Below are positions 37,532-45,885 of a DNA stretch of 64,000 bases, piece by piece (the stretch's first letter is position 1; the number at the start of each line of letters is the position of its first letter). The position numbers and the translations under genes are program-made. Under the pieces are notes generated by a model, which saw only the letters and a list, made by a program, of their open reading frames with translations, made no database searches and had not been told where the DNA came from. Source of the stretch: Actinomadura alba. Its GTDB lineage: Bacteria; Actinomycetota; Actinomycetes; Streptosporangiales; Streptosporangiaceae. The DNA is taken from positions 186,001 through 250,000 of the forward strand of contig NZ_JABVEC010000006.1 in NCBI RefSeq assembly GCF_014323705.1, written 5' to 3'.

Positions 37532-38749
37532 TCAGCCGGCCTTGGTCAGGGCCTGCTCGAGGTCCGACCAGATGTCCTCCGGGTGCTCGATGCCGACCGC
37601 GATGCGTACGGTCCCTTCGCCGATCCCCGCGGCCGCGAGCATGGCGGCGTCCAGTTTCCGGTGCGAGGTGCTCGCCGGATGCATCACCAGCGTCTTCACA
37701 TCGCCGAGCGACGCCGCGAGCGAGGCGAGCCGTACCGCCTCTATGAACGTACGGCCCGCCGCGCGGCCACCGGCGAGGTCGAACGAGAGAACGCCGCCGG
37801 AGCCGGACAGGATCCGCCGTCCGATCTCATGGCCTGGATGCGACGGCAGCCCGGGGTAGTGCACCGCCGCCACGGCGGGGTGGGCGGACAGCCGTTCGGC
37901 GAGCGTCTGCGCGTTGGAGCAGTGCCGCTCCATCCTCAGCGACAGGGTCGCCATCCCGCGCAGGATCAGCCACGCCGCGAACGGATCGGCCGTCGCCCCG
38001 AGTTCGGTCCCGCTGTCCCACACCTCGCGGAGCAGCCCGGCGTCGGCGAAGACGGCGACGCCGGCGAGGACGTCGGCGTGCCCGCTCAGGTACTTCGTGG
38101 CCGAGTGCACCACGACGTCCGCGCCGTACTCGATCGGCCGGCACAGCAGGGGAGTGGCGAAGGTGTTGTCCACCACGCTCACGACCCCCGGCGCGGCGGC
38201 GATCAGCGCGGGAAGGTCGACCACCTGGGTGGTCGGGTTGGCGATCGTCTCCAGGTAGAGGATCCGGGTCCGCGGCCGCAGCGCGGCGCGCACCTCCTCG
38301 GGATCGTCACCGGACACGTACGTCACCTCGACGCCCCACCGGTCGGTCAGCTCCCGCAGCGTCGTGTGCGTGCCGCCGTAGAGGCATCGCTGGGCGATGA
38401 CGTGGTCGCCGGTCCGCAACAGGCCGCGCAGCACGGTGTTGATGGCGCCCATCCCGGACCCGGCCGCCAGCGCGCCCGCACCGCCCTCGAGATCGGCCAC
38501 CGCGTCCTCGAGGGCGCGCACGGTCGGGTTGGCCAGCCGGCTGTAGATGAACCCGCCACGCGCGTGCACGCCCTCGCCGTCCCCCTCGGCCGCGCCCGCG
38601 GGCGGACCGTCGAAGGCGGCGGCCATCTCATCGGCGTCGTCGAAGGCGAACACGCCGCCCTGGTACAGGGGGACGTTAAGGGCCCTGCTGCCGGAGGGCA
38701 GTGGAATCGGCACGTGGATGGCACGCGTTTCGCGGTGATGCTGGGTCAT
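37532..38749 (-). CDS. Cys/Met-metabolism PLP enzyme (gamma-lyase/gamma-synthase type)
   Basis: A 405-residue fold-type I PLP enzyme of the cystathionine gamma-synthase, cystathionine gamma-lyase and methionine gamma-lyase group. YSRLANPTVRALEDAVADLE binds substrate, VVDNTFATPLLCRP and VVHSATKYLSGHADVLAG hold the PLP lysine, and LGDVKTLVMHPASTSHRKLD is C-terminal. The exact activity is not decided by these motifs. Its C-terminus converges with the MarR gene. Confidence 0.85.
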   Translation of the reverse strand: MTQHHRETRAIHVPIPLPSGSRALNVPLYQGGVFAFDDADEMAAAFDGPPAGAAEGDGEGVHARGGFIYSRLANPTVRALEDAVADLEGGAGALAAGSGMGAINTVLRGLLRTGDHVIAQRCLYGGTHTTLRELTDRWGVEVTYVSGDDPEEVRAALRPRTRILYLETIANPTTQVVDLPALIAAAPGVVSVVDNTFATPLLCRPIEYGADVVVHSATKYLSGHADVLAGVAVFADAGLLREVWDSGTELGATADPFAAWLILRGMATLSLRMERHCSNAQTLAERLSAHPAVAAVHYPGLPSHPGHEIGRRILSGSGGVLSFDLAGGRAAGRTFIEAVRLASLAASLGDVKTLVMHPASTSHRKLDAAMLAAAGIGEGTVRIAVGIEHPEDIWSDLEQALTKAG

Positions 38750-38831
38750 GGGACAAGCCTGCTCGGCACCGGGCCGACTTTACAGGGCCAATTCGGGGCA
38801 TTGGCCCGCTGGGGTGCCGGCCGTGGCCTGC

Positions 38832-40031
38832 TCAGAGGTAGAAACCCGTCGCACCGGCCGGCTCTTGGGCGGGCTGGTGCCGCTCGCCCTTGCGCAGCGC
38901 GACCAGCTCGGCCAACGTGGCCCCTTCGGCGCCGATCTGGTGAGCCGCCTCGGAGCCGGACCCGGAGCCGGAGCCGGACCCGGAACCGGAACCGCCCGCG
39001 TCGCGCAGCCACGCGATGGCCTCGGCCTGCGAGAGCCGGCCCACCTCGATCTGGGCGAGGCAGCGCCCGGGCCGGATGACCGCCGGATGCAGCCGGGTGA
39101 GGTCCTCGTTGGTGGTGATCACCACCAGTACGTCCCGGCCCTGCCCGAGCATTCCGTCGGTGAGGTTGAGCAGCCGGGACAGCCCCTGCCCAGTGGACTG
39201 CTTCGCCTCGCCGCGGATCAGTTCGTCACAGTCCTCGAGGATGAGCAGCCGCCAGCGGCGCTTCTCCTCGTCGTCGTCATCGGTCCCGACGGCGACCTGC
39301 ATGAGATAGCCGGAGTCGCCGAACAGCACCTCGGGATCGAGCACGCAGTCGGCCTGGCACCAGTCCAGCCACGCGCGTGCCAGCGCGCGGAGCGCCGTCG
39401 TCTTCCCGGTGCCGGGCGGGCCGTGCAGCAGCAGAAGCCGGCCGGACACCTCGTCGCGCGTCATGGCCATCACCCGGTCGAGGATCTCGGTCACCTCGGC
39501 CGTGTAGTTGCCCCGGATCTCCCCCCAGGTGTCGGCGGAGATCACCCGCTCCCTGCGGACCGAGCCGTGCGGCGTCATGTGCCAGAAGCCCATCTGTACC
39601 TGGGTCTCGTCGGGCACGGGCGGCTTGGTGGCGTCCCTGACCGTCTCGCCGAGGACCTCGGTGGCGAGCGCGTCGCTGACCGCGGACACCGCGACGTAGG
39701 CCGTGCCGTCCTTCCACCGGTTGGTCAGCAGCGTCCAGCCGTCGCCCTGGGCCAGGACGGAGTGCTTGCCCTCCTCGTGCGCGACCCGGAGCAGCCGGGC
39801 GGCCGCCGGCAGGAGCGCGGCGTCGGGGAGCACGTGTTCCAGCCGGGTGGAACGAGACCAGGGCTGCTCGCCGGAGGCGAACGGCCGCAGTGAGAGCACG
39901 TCCATCACGTCGGCCGGCGAGTTGTTGTCGTTGAGGTTCAGCAGGATCGCCGGGGCGGTCTCCGCAGCGGTGGGCTCGGTTGTCTCGACGAGATGCAATA
40001 CCTCCTGCTGCGTGTTCTGTGCAGTGGCCAT
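38832..40031 (-). CDS. AAA ATPase with N-terminal DUF5925-type domain
   Basis: A 399-residue protein with an N-terminal domain of unknown function (about residues 40-160) and a AAA module: Walker A HGPPGTGKTTALR near 205, Walker B LLILEDCDELI near 270 and sensor VVITTNEDLTRLHPAVIRPG. A (Gly-Ser)n linker of about 12 residues, encoded by a short repetitive tract near 38950-38996, leads to the C-terminus. It is probably a chaperone-like or remodelling ATPase; no partner is encoded nearby. Confidence 0.8.
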   Translation of the reverse strand: MATAQNTQQEVLHLVETTEPTAAETAPAILLNLNDNNSPADVMDVLSLRPFASGEQPWSRSTRLEHVLPDAALLPAAARLLRVAHEEGKHSVLAQGDGWTLLTNRWKDGTAYVAVSAVSDALATEVLGETVRDATKPPVPDETQVQMGFWHMTPHGSVRRERVISADTWGEIRGNYTAEVTEILDRVMAMTRDEVSGRLLLLHGPPGTGKTTALRALARAWLDWCQADCVLDPEVLFGDSGYLMQVAVGTDDDDEEKRRWRLLILEDCDELIRGEAKQSTGQGLSRLLNLTDGMLGQGRDVLVVITTNEDLTRLHPAVIRPGRCLAQIEVGRLSQAEAIAWLRDAGGSGSGSGSGSGSGSEAAHQIGAEGATLAELVALRKGERHQPAQEPAGATGFYL

Positions 40032-40118
40032 GCCGTCGATGATCAGGGCCGCCCGCCGGTCGCGTCCACCGAATTACCTGATTGCGGCCTCCGCGCCGGA
40101 ACCCGCTCGGTGCGCGGA

Positions 40119-40868
40119 TCACGCCGAGCGGCGGATCTCCTTGTCCTGGCGGTCCAGCTCGGCCGCCTCTTCCGGGGTCGGCGCCGATCCGCCCAGATAG
40201 GCGGGCTGCCACCAGGTCTCGTCGCCCTTGGGCACGTCGGGGTACTCGCGCTGCGCCTTCTCCAGCAGTTCTGTCATGCGGTCGCGCAGTTCCTTGGTGA
40301 GCTTCTCGAAGTCGTCGCCGCGTTTGGGATGCATCGGCTCGCCCACGAGGATCGTGACGGCCACCTTGCGCTGGAAGAGGCGGCGCGGCCGCCCCTTGGT
40401 CCACAGCCGCTGACCGCCCCACACCGCCATCGGGATCATCGGCACATCGGCGGCGGCCGCCATCCGGAGCGCACCGCTCTTGATGTCCTTGACGGTGAAG
40501 GACCGGCTGATCGTGGCCTCGGCGAACACGCCGATGACCTCGCCGCCCTTGAGGGCGTTCAGGGCGGCGCGGTAGGACGAGGCACCGGCGTTCCGGTCGA
40601 CCGGGATGTGATGCATTCCGCGCATGAGCGGGCCGGAGATCTTGTTGTCGAAGACCTCCTTCTTCGCCATGAACCGGACCAGCCGCCTGGACGGATGGGC
40701 CCCGAAACCGGCGAAGATGAAGTCGAGATAGCTGACGTGGTTGCTGACGAGCACCGCGCCACCGGTGCGGGGCACCTGCTCGGCGCCCTCGACCCGGAAC
40801 CGCAGCCCCATGAGACGGAACAGGGTGCGCGCCGTCGCGATCACCGGTGGATATACGAACTCGCTCAT
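40119..40868 (-). CDS. Lysophospholipid acyltransferase-family protein (PlsC type)
   Basis: A 249-residue acyltransferase. Motif I is NHVSYLD at residues 43-49. The third motif reads FAEATIS instead of the usual FPEGT, and the fourth IPMAVWGGQRLW follows. These enzymes acylate lysophosphatidate or related lipids at the membrane. The ATG at 40868 is chosen because the upstream extension has no conserved sequence and overlaps the neighbouring gene. Confidence 0.85.
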   Translation of the reverse strand: MSEFVYPPVIATARTLFRLMGLRFRVEGAEQVPRTGGAVLVSNHVSYLDFIFAGFGAHPSRRLVRFMAKKEVFDNKISGPLMRGMHHIPVDRNAGASSYRAALNALKGGEVIGVFAEATISRSFTVKDIKSGALRMAAAADVPMIPMAVWGGQRLWTKGRPRRLFQRKVAVTILVGEPMHPKRGDDFEKLTKELRDRMTELLEKAQREYPDVPKGDETWWQPAYLGGSAPTPEEAAELDRQDKEIRRSA

Positions 40869-40940
40869 AGCGGAACCGTAGCCTAGGTGACGTCGCGGGA
40901 ACACGAGCGCGGCGTGCTCGAGGGGGAAGGAGGGGCGGCC

Positions 40941-41771
40941 GTGCGGGTGATGCTCAGTGCCGACATGGAAGGTGCCACGGGGGTCACCGCGCCCGCCGAC
41001 GTAGAGCCGGGCACCGAGGAGTGGCGGCGGTTCCGCCGCATGCTCACCGGTGACGTCAACGCGGCCGTCGACGGCCTCTACGCCGGCGGTGCCACGGAGG
41101 TCGTGGTCAACGAGGCGCACGCCACGCAGCGCAACGTGCTCATCGAGGAGCTCGACCCCCGAGCTTCAATGATCACCGGCCGGCACAAGCCGCTGGCCAT
41201 GATGCAGGGCGTTCAGGACGCCGACGCCGTTGTGTTCCTCGGCTACCACACCGGGGCGGGGGAGCGCGGCGTGCTCGCGCACACCTATGTCTGGTCGGGC
41301 CTGCAGCAGCTGCGGATCAATGGTGCCCCCGCGAGTGAGGGGCGGATGAACGCTCTGCTCGCGGCGGAGCTCGGCGTGCCGGTCGTCCTGGTCACCGGCG
41401 ACGATCTGACCTGTGCCGAGGCGGAGTCGTACGCGCCGGACGCCGAGCGGGTGACCGTGAAGTTCTGCGTCAGCCGGTACGCCGCGCGGTGCCTGGCGCC
41501 GTCGCGGACGGCCGCGCTCATCCGCGAGGCGGCCGAGCGCGCTCTGCCGGCGGCGGCCGGCCGGGTGCCGCCGCGGCCCGACGGACCCTTCCGCTTCGAC
41601 GTCGACCTGAGCGCCACGCACCTCGCCGAGTTCGTCACGGTGATTCCCGGTGTCGAGCTCACCGCCCCGCGCACGGTGACCTACACGCTGCCCACCATGA
41701 TCGAGGCCGTGCGCTGCTTCCGTGCGGTCACCACCATCGTCGGCGCCGCCAAGGAGACCGTCTTCGACTGA
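40941..41771 (+). CDS. M55-family metallopeptidase (DppA-type D-aminopeptidase)
   Basis: A 276-residue M55 peptidase. The zinc ligands lie in SADMEG (Asp8, Glu10), NEAHAT, FLGYHTGAG and ASEGRMN. DppA releases D-amino acids, especially D-Ala-D-Ala, and may recycle peptidoglycan peptides. The GTG at 40941 follows AAGGAGGGG and begins the conserved domain. Confidence 0.9.
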   Translation: MRVMLSADMEGATGVTAPADVEPGTEEWRRFRRMLTGDVNAAVDGLYAGGATEVVVNEAHATQRNVLIEELDPRASMITGRHKPLAMMQGVQDADAVVFLGYHTGAGERGVLAHTYVWSGLQQLRINGAPASEGRMNALLAAELGVPVVLVTGDDLTCAEAESYAPDAERVTVKFCVSRYAARCLAPSRTAALIREAAERALPAAAGRVPPRPDGPFRFDVDLSATHLAEFVTVIPGVELTAPRTVTYTLPTMIEAVRCFRAVTTIVGAAKETVFD

Positions 41772-41781
41772 GCGTCTTGTC

Positions 41782-42321
41782 TCAGGCGACCAGGCGGGCG
41801 ATCAACGGTCTGTCATGTTTCGGTAGCTCACGGAGTCCCCGACGCACGATGAGAACCGCTTCGATGAGCGCACAGGCGCGAGCCGTCTCAGCAGCCAGAT
41901 GATCTACTTCGCCAAGTTTCGCGGCGGTGAGCCATGCCGAGACCTCGGCCCATGAATAGAGGCTGGCGCGCGGACGCTCCACCTTGGGTTCAGGGAAGCC
42001 TCCAGGGCCCCTCTCACCTGCGATCCAGTAGCGGGCCGACGCAGTGGTGACTCCCGCTCGCTCGGCGATGTCGTCAATGGTGACCCGGTCCTCGGCAATG
42101 CCGGCCACGACCATCCCTGCTGATTCCACGTCGTCGATGGCCGACACGATGGCTTGTACGGCGTCGTCGGCTGGACGGGAGAACATGATCGTCCCCCCTC
42201 GGCGGTCGGCCTGTACGGTGGCGTCGATGCCCTCTCGTGCAGTGAGAAGTGCCCCCAGGCTCTCGATGTGCGCGTCTGTGACGGGTCCGGCGACCTCGAG
42301 ATCGAACCAGTAGACGTTCAC
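41782..42321 (-). CDS. HTH partner of a HicA-like small protein
   Basis: A 179-residue protein with an N-terminal ~85-residue domain (VYWFDLEVAGPVTDAHIESL) of unrecognised family, then a helix-turn-helix: VTIDDIAERAGVTTASARYW, IAGERGPGGFPEP and SWAEVSAWL, as in small excisionase-like regulators. GGAGG precedes the GTG at 42321, which overlaps the stop of the small upstream gene (GTGA). The order (small RNA-binding-like protein, then HTH protein) fits an antitoxin that represses its own operon. This is inferred from layout. Confidence 0.6.
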   Translation of the reverse strand: MNVYWFDLEVAGPVTDAHIESLGALLTAREGIDATVQADRRGGTIMFSRPADDAVQAIVSAIDDVESAGMVVAGIAEDRVTIDDIAERAGVTTASARYWIAGERGPGGFPEPKVERPRASLYSWAEVSAWLTAAKLGEVDHLAAETARACALIEAVLIVRRGLRELPKHDRPLIARLVA

Positions 42322-42551
42322 GAGAGTTGCTCCTCCTCTTCGTGCGGGCATCGTCTCAGCGCTCGCCGGATCTTGAGTGCTTCATGCTCCGGCACCCTTG
42401 GCGACCCGTAGACCGTCAACGGTGGACAGCATGCCGAGCTGCCTGGGCAATAAGCCCGCGCATAGGCATGGGCCTGTGCGCCCGATAACCGTACGCGCCA
42501 GCCCGCCACCTCTAACTCGCGGACCGCGGCAAGGATCTCTTTGGCCGGCAT
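42318..42551 (-). CDS. HicA-like small protein, putative toxin
   Basis: A 77-residue protein reading VRELEVAGWRVRLSGAQAHA then ARAYCPGSSACCPPLTVYGS. It resembles small actinobacterial HicA-fold proteins (double-stranded-RNA-binding-like fold), with a GWR and Cys-rich middle and IRRALRRCPHEEE at the end. The canonical HicA catalytic histidine (GSHHxF) is not obvious; QAHAYA occupies that place. It is coupled to the HTH gene. Two inverted repeats lie directly upstream. Confidence 0.6.
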   Translation of the reverse strand: MPAKEILAAVRELEVAGWRVRLSGAQAHAYARAYCPGSSACCPPLTVYGSPRVPEHEALKIRRALRRCPHEEEEQLS

Positions 42552-42564
42552 GTTAGCTAGTCTG

Positions 42565-42591
42565 CAACAGATGTTGTGTTGGTCGCAACAC
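42565..42591. promoter_or_regulatory. Two adjacent inverted repeats, likely operator
   Basis: CAACA-GA-TGTTG (42565-42576) and GTGTTG-GTCG-CAACAC (42576-42591) are perfect inverted repeats with related half-sites (CAACA/TGTTG), just upstream of the HicA-like gene start. They suggest cooperative binding by its HTH partner. Confidence 0.65.
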
Positions 42592-42621
42592 TAGGAAGTG
42601 TGCAGGTGGCGATGAGCGTCT

Positions 42622-44088
42622 TCACGGCAATGGGGCGTCGGCGAGGATCTTCAGCTCTTCGAGGGCGTCGCGCAGGTAGTCGATCAGGTCCCAGCTGCCG
42701 GGCACCAGCTCGGGGCAGGCGACGATGCCGATGTCGAGGCTGCCGTTGTAGGAGAACACGGTGATGTTGATGCCGCCGGTCAGATCGCTGATGACCGACG
42801 CCGGGTGATAGGCGAGCACCCGCGCGCCGCAGATGTACAGGGGAACCTGCGGCCCAGGGACGTTCGAGACCATCAGGTTCACCGGCTGGACGAACGCGGG
42901 AGCGACCTGCAGGGCCATCCGGGTGGCCATCGCGGAGAACGCGCCAGGGACCATGCCGCTGAGCTGCTCGAACCAGTCGCCGGCCGACGTGGAGACGAAC
43001 CGCCGCTTGACGGTGGCCATGGTGGAGTGCACCGCTTCGAAACGTTCGGCCGGATCGGCGATGTGCGTCGGCAGCGGAGCGATCATGGCCGACAGGCGGT
43101 TGGCGCGGTCGCGCGCGGCGGCGCCCCTGCGCATCGACACCGGCACCGCGGCGACGAGCGGCTGCTCCGGCAGCGCGTCGCGCTTGTCCAGCCAGCGGCG
43201 CAACGCGGTGGTGCACATCGCCATGACGATGTCGTTCACGCTCGCTCCGAGCTCGCGCCGCAACCGCCGGATGTCGCGCAGCGGCACGGACCCGAAGGCG
43301 AAGGTCCGGCGGGCCCCGATGGGGCCGTTGAAGGGCGTGTGCGGCGGAATCAGCCGCGCCAGCCTGGGCGGGCTGTCGCGCCGCAGCATGCTGTGGGCGG
43401 CGCGCGCCACGAGGTCGGCGCCCGGATACTGCCCGAGGACGGGGATCTGGTCGAGGTACGGAGCGGTGCGCGCGATCGAGCGCGCCGCGTGGAGCGGGTG
43501 CAGGGCGGCCTTGGCGAGCCCGAGGCCGAGCATCCGCACGGGGCCCGGCGGCCGCTCCGGCTCCTGCGGCTCGTCCGACTCCTCGGGGGCGGGCACCGGC
43601 CGCGGCGTCGGGCCGACGTCGAGGAGCGCCGTGAGCAGCTCGGCGGCGAGCACGCCGTCGATGGCCGCGTGGTGCACCTTGGCGAACAGGGCGACCCGGC
43701 CGCCATGGAGCCCCTGCACGAGGTACAGCTCCCAGAGCGGGCGTCGCCGGTCGAGCGGGCGCTCGTGCAGGCGCGCGATCTCCGCGCCGAGCTGCAGGTC
43801 GGTGCCCGGGGCGGGCAGGCCCACCTCGTGGACGTGCCAGGAGGGATCGAAATCGGTGTCCTCGACCCAGTAGGGCCGGTCGATGCCGAGAGGCGCCGCC
43901 GACAGCTTCCGGCGCAGCGGCCTGGCCAGATGAGAGCGCTGCCGTACGAGTTCGACCACGACCTCGCGGGTGAGCACGCCGCCTGGACACTCCGTCGGAT
44001 CAACGATCCCGAGCCCGCCGATATGGGCGACGGTCCGCCCGCTCTCGACATGCAGGAAGTTGGTGTCCACTGCGGTCAGTTGGCTCAT
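42622..44088 (-). CDS. WS/DGAT-family O-acyltransferase (wax ester/triacylglycerol synthase)
   Basis: A 488-residue WS/DGAT enzyme with the active-site motif HHAAIDG (about residues 139-145) and the N-terminal start LTAVDTNFLHVES. The C-terminal block VNLMVSNVPGPQVPLYICG is typical. It makes triacylglycerol or wax esters from acyl-CoA, as storage lipids of actinobacteria. The ATG at 44088 is preferred over 44106 because it begins the conserved MSQLTAVD start. Confidence 0.9.
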   Translation of the reverse strand: MSQLTAVDTNFLHVESGRTVAHIGGLGIVDPTECPGGVLTREVVVELVRQRSHLARPLRRKLSAAPLGIDRPYWVEDTDFDPSWHVHEVGLPAPGTDLQLGAEIARLHERPLDRRRPLWELYLVQGLHGGRVALFAKVHHAAIDGVLAAELLTALLDVGPTPRPVPAPEESDEPQEPERPPGPVRMLGLGLAKAALHPLHAARSIARTAPYLDQIPVLGQYPGADLVARAAHSMLRRDSPPRLARLIPPHTPFNGPIGARRTFAFGSVPLRDIRRLRRELGASVNDIVMAMCTTALRRWLDKRDALPEQPLVAAVPVSMRRGAAARDRANRLSAMIAPLPTHIADPAERFEAVHSTMATVKRRFVSTSAGDWFEQLSGMVPGAFSAMATRMALQVAPAFVQPVNLMVSNVPGPQVPLYICGARVLAYHPASVISDLTGGINITVFSYNGSLDIGIVACPELVPGSWDLIDYLRDALEELKILADAPLP

Positions 44089-44247
44089 GTGAGGCCCCCA
44101 CGGCACGTAAGCGCATAAGCGATCCTCACCACGAATTACGTGGTACCCAACAGTAGGTCAATGGAGATGGTGAGGAAGTAACCCGCACTTAACGGCACGT
44201 TGACATGGGCAAGTGCACCCGGGACGTCCGTCTTGTCACTAAACTGA

Positions 44248-44931
44248 ATGCCCATGGCGGGACGTTCACTACATGAAATCGTTGAAGCCGGCTGGGCCAC
44301 GGCACTCGAACCGGTCGCCGGGCGGATCGCCACGATGGGCGACTTCCTGCGCGCCGAGGTGGCAGCCGGGCGCCGCTATCTGCCCGCCGGTCCCCATGTG
44401 CTGCGGGCGTTCCAACAGCCCTTCGCCGATGTCCGGGTCCTGATCGTCGGCCAGGACCCCTACCCGACGCCCGGCCACCCGGTGGGGCTCAGTTTCTCCG
44501 TCGCCCCTGACGTGCGGCCCCTGCCGGGCAGCCTCGTGAACATCTTCCGGGAGTACTCCGAGGACCTCGGCCATCCGCTGCCGAGCACCGGCGATCTCAC
44601 CCCCTGGACCGAGCGCGGTGTGCTGCTGCTCAACCGCGCGCTCACCGTCGCGCCGCGCAAGCCCGCCTCGCACCGCGGCAAGGGCTGGGAGGAGATCACC
44701 GAGCAGGCGATACGCGCGCTCGCCGCGCGCGAAACGCCGCTCGTCGCGATTCTGTGGGGCCGTGACGCCCGGAACCTCCGCCCGCTGCTGCAAGGCGTGC
44801 CCTGTATCGAGTCGGCGCACCCCAGCCCGATGTCGGCCGACCGCGGCTTCTTCCGCTCCCGCCCGTTCAGCAGGGCCGGCCGGTCGCTCGAGGAGCAGGG
44901 CGCCCGGCCGATCGACTGGAAGCTGCCCTGA
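44248..44931 (+). CDS. ung: Uracil-DNA glycosylase
   Basis: A 227-residue family-1 UDG with [10 protein letters not shown] (catalytic Asp70), LLLNRALTV and the HPSPMSA loop. It removes uracil from DNA as the first step of base excision repair. An alternative ATG lies two codons downstream. It converges with the gene ending at 44937. Confidence 0.95.
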   Translation: MPMAGRSLHEIVEAGWATALEPVAGRIATMGDFLRAEVAAGRRYLPAGPHVLRAFQQPFADVRVLIVGQDPYPTPGHPVGLSFSVAPDVRPLPGSLVNIFREYSEDLGHPLPSTGDLTPWTERGVLLLNRALTVAPRKPASHRGKGWEEITEQAIRALAARETPLVAILWGRDARNLRPLLQGVPCIESAHPSPMSADRGFFRSRPFSRAGRSLEEQGARPIDWKLP

Positions 44932-44936
44932 CCCGG

Positions 44937-45674
44937 TCAGAGACAGGCGTCGAAGGCCCGGCGGAACAACTCCAGTGAGCGGCGGATCGCCGCCTCGACC
45001 TGCTCGTGCTCGTCCTCGCGAGCGGTGAGTTTGATCAGCTCCAGGGCCTCGCGGGGATGGGCGTCGTCGTACTCCGCGTGCTCGACGAGCCACATGAGGG
45101 CGTGCTTGTCCTCACCGCAGCGGCGCTTGAAGGCGGGCAGTACCAGGCGGGTCCACTCACCGGTGACGCCCTCGATGGCGTAGTTGATGGCGCCGAACGC
45201 CTCGGCGAGCGAGCCGCGGTAGGCCATCGACCACAGGAACTCGTAAAGAGCGCCCACCTCGGGGCCCGGCCGGTGGGCGACCATCTCCTCGTACGGGATG
45301 CCCAGTGCGGCTGCCCAGTCGATGTACCACTGCGCGTGCAGCGCCTCAGTGCGGATGTTACCGATCAGCCAGTCGCGGGCCAGGATGTCGCCCGGTCGCT
45401 GCCCGAACGTGGTCCTCGCGAGGTAGGCGCCCATGTACTTCGGGAACGCCTCGATGACGCAGAAGAACTCCGGCAGGGACGTCCGCCAGGCGCCCTCGGG
45501 GAACGGCTCCTGTGCGGTCGCCGCGAACAGAGGAGATTTCAGGACACCGTTCCACTCCGGCGCGATGTTGGCGATCATGGTCTCGACCCACTCGGGATGA
45601 GGGGTCTCGGACAGGTCCTCCTTCACAGCCCGGTGGTACTGGGTGCGAGATGGCGGTCGAGTCGCAGTGCTCAT
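44937..45674 (-). CDS. Heme-oxygenase-fold (TenA/PqqC-like) protein
   Basis: A 245-residue all-helical protein. The RTEALHAQWYIDWAAALGIP block and the Glu/His-rich helices (KHALMWLVEHAEYDDAHPRE) resemble the TenA/THI-4/PqqC superfamily and iron-containing redox enzymes. The ligands could form a di-iron site, but the usual spacing is not clear, so enzyme activity is uncertain. About 210 bp of AT-richer non-coding sequence lies upstream, in front of the divergent flavoprotein gene. Confidence 0.7.
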   Translation of the reverse strand: MSTATRPPSRTQYHRAVKEDLSETPHPEWVETMIANIAPEWNGVLKSPLFAATAQEPFPEGAWRTSLPEFFCVIEAFPKYMGAYLARTTFGQRPGDILARDWLIGNIRTEALHAQWYIDWAAALGIPYEEMVAHRPGPEVGALYEFLWSMAYRGSLAEAFGAINYAIEGVTGEWTRLVLPAFKRRCGEDKHALMWLVEHAEYDDAHPREALELIKLTAREDEHEQVEAAIRRSLELFRRAFDACL

Positions 45675-45885
45675 CGGTGTGCGCTCCTAGGTGGATGGCC
45701 CTACCCCGATTTCCTCCGTGCGATGGATTAGAGTATCGGCACGCTGGGCTCAAGGGGCAATCAACGATTTCCTTACCGTTTCGTTAGATATGTCGGTAAC
45801 GCATACATTTCGCACACTGATCCTTGGTTAAGCCATCGGACGGGCCGACAATCAGTCGACAGTCGCCGAGACCAAGGAGGCGCCG

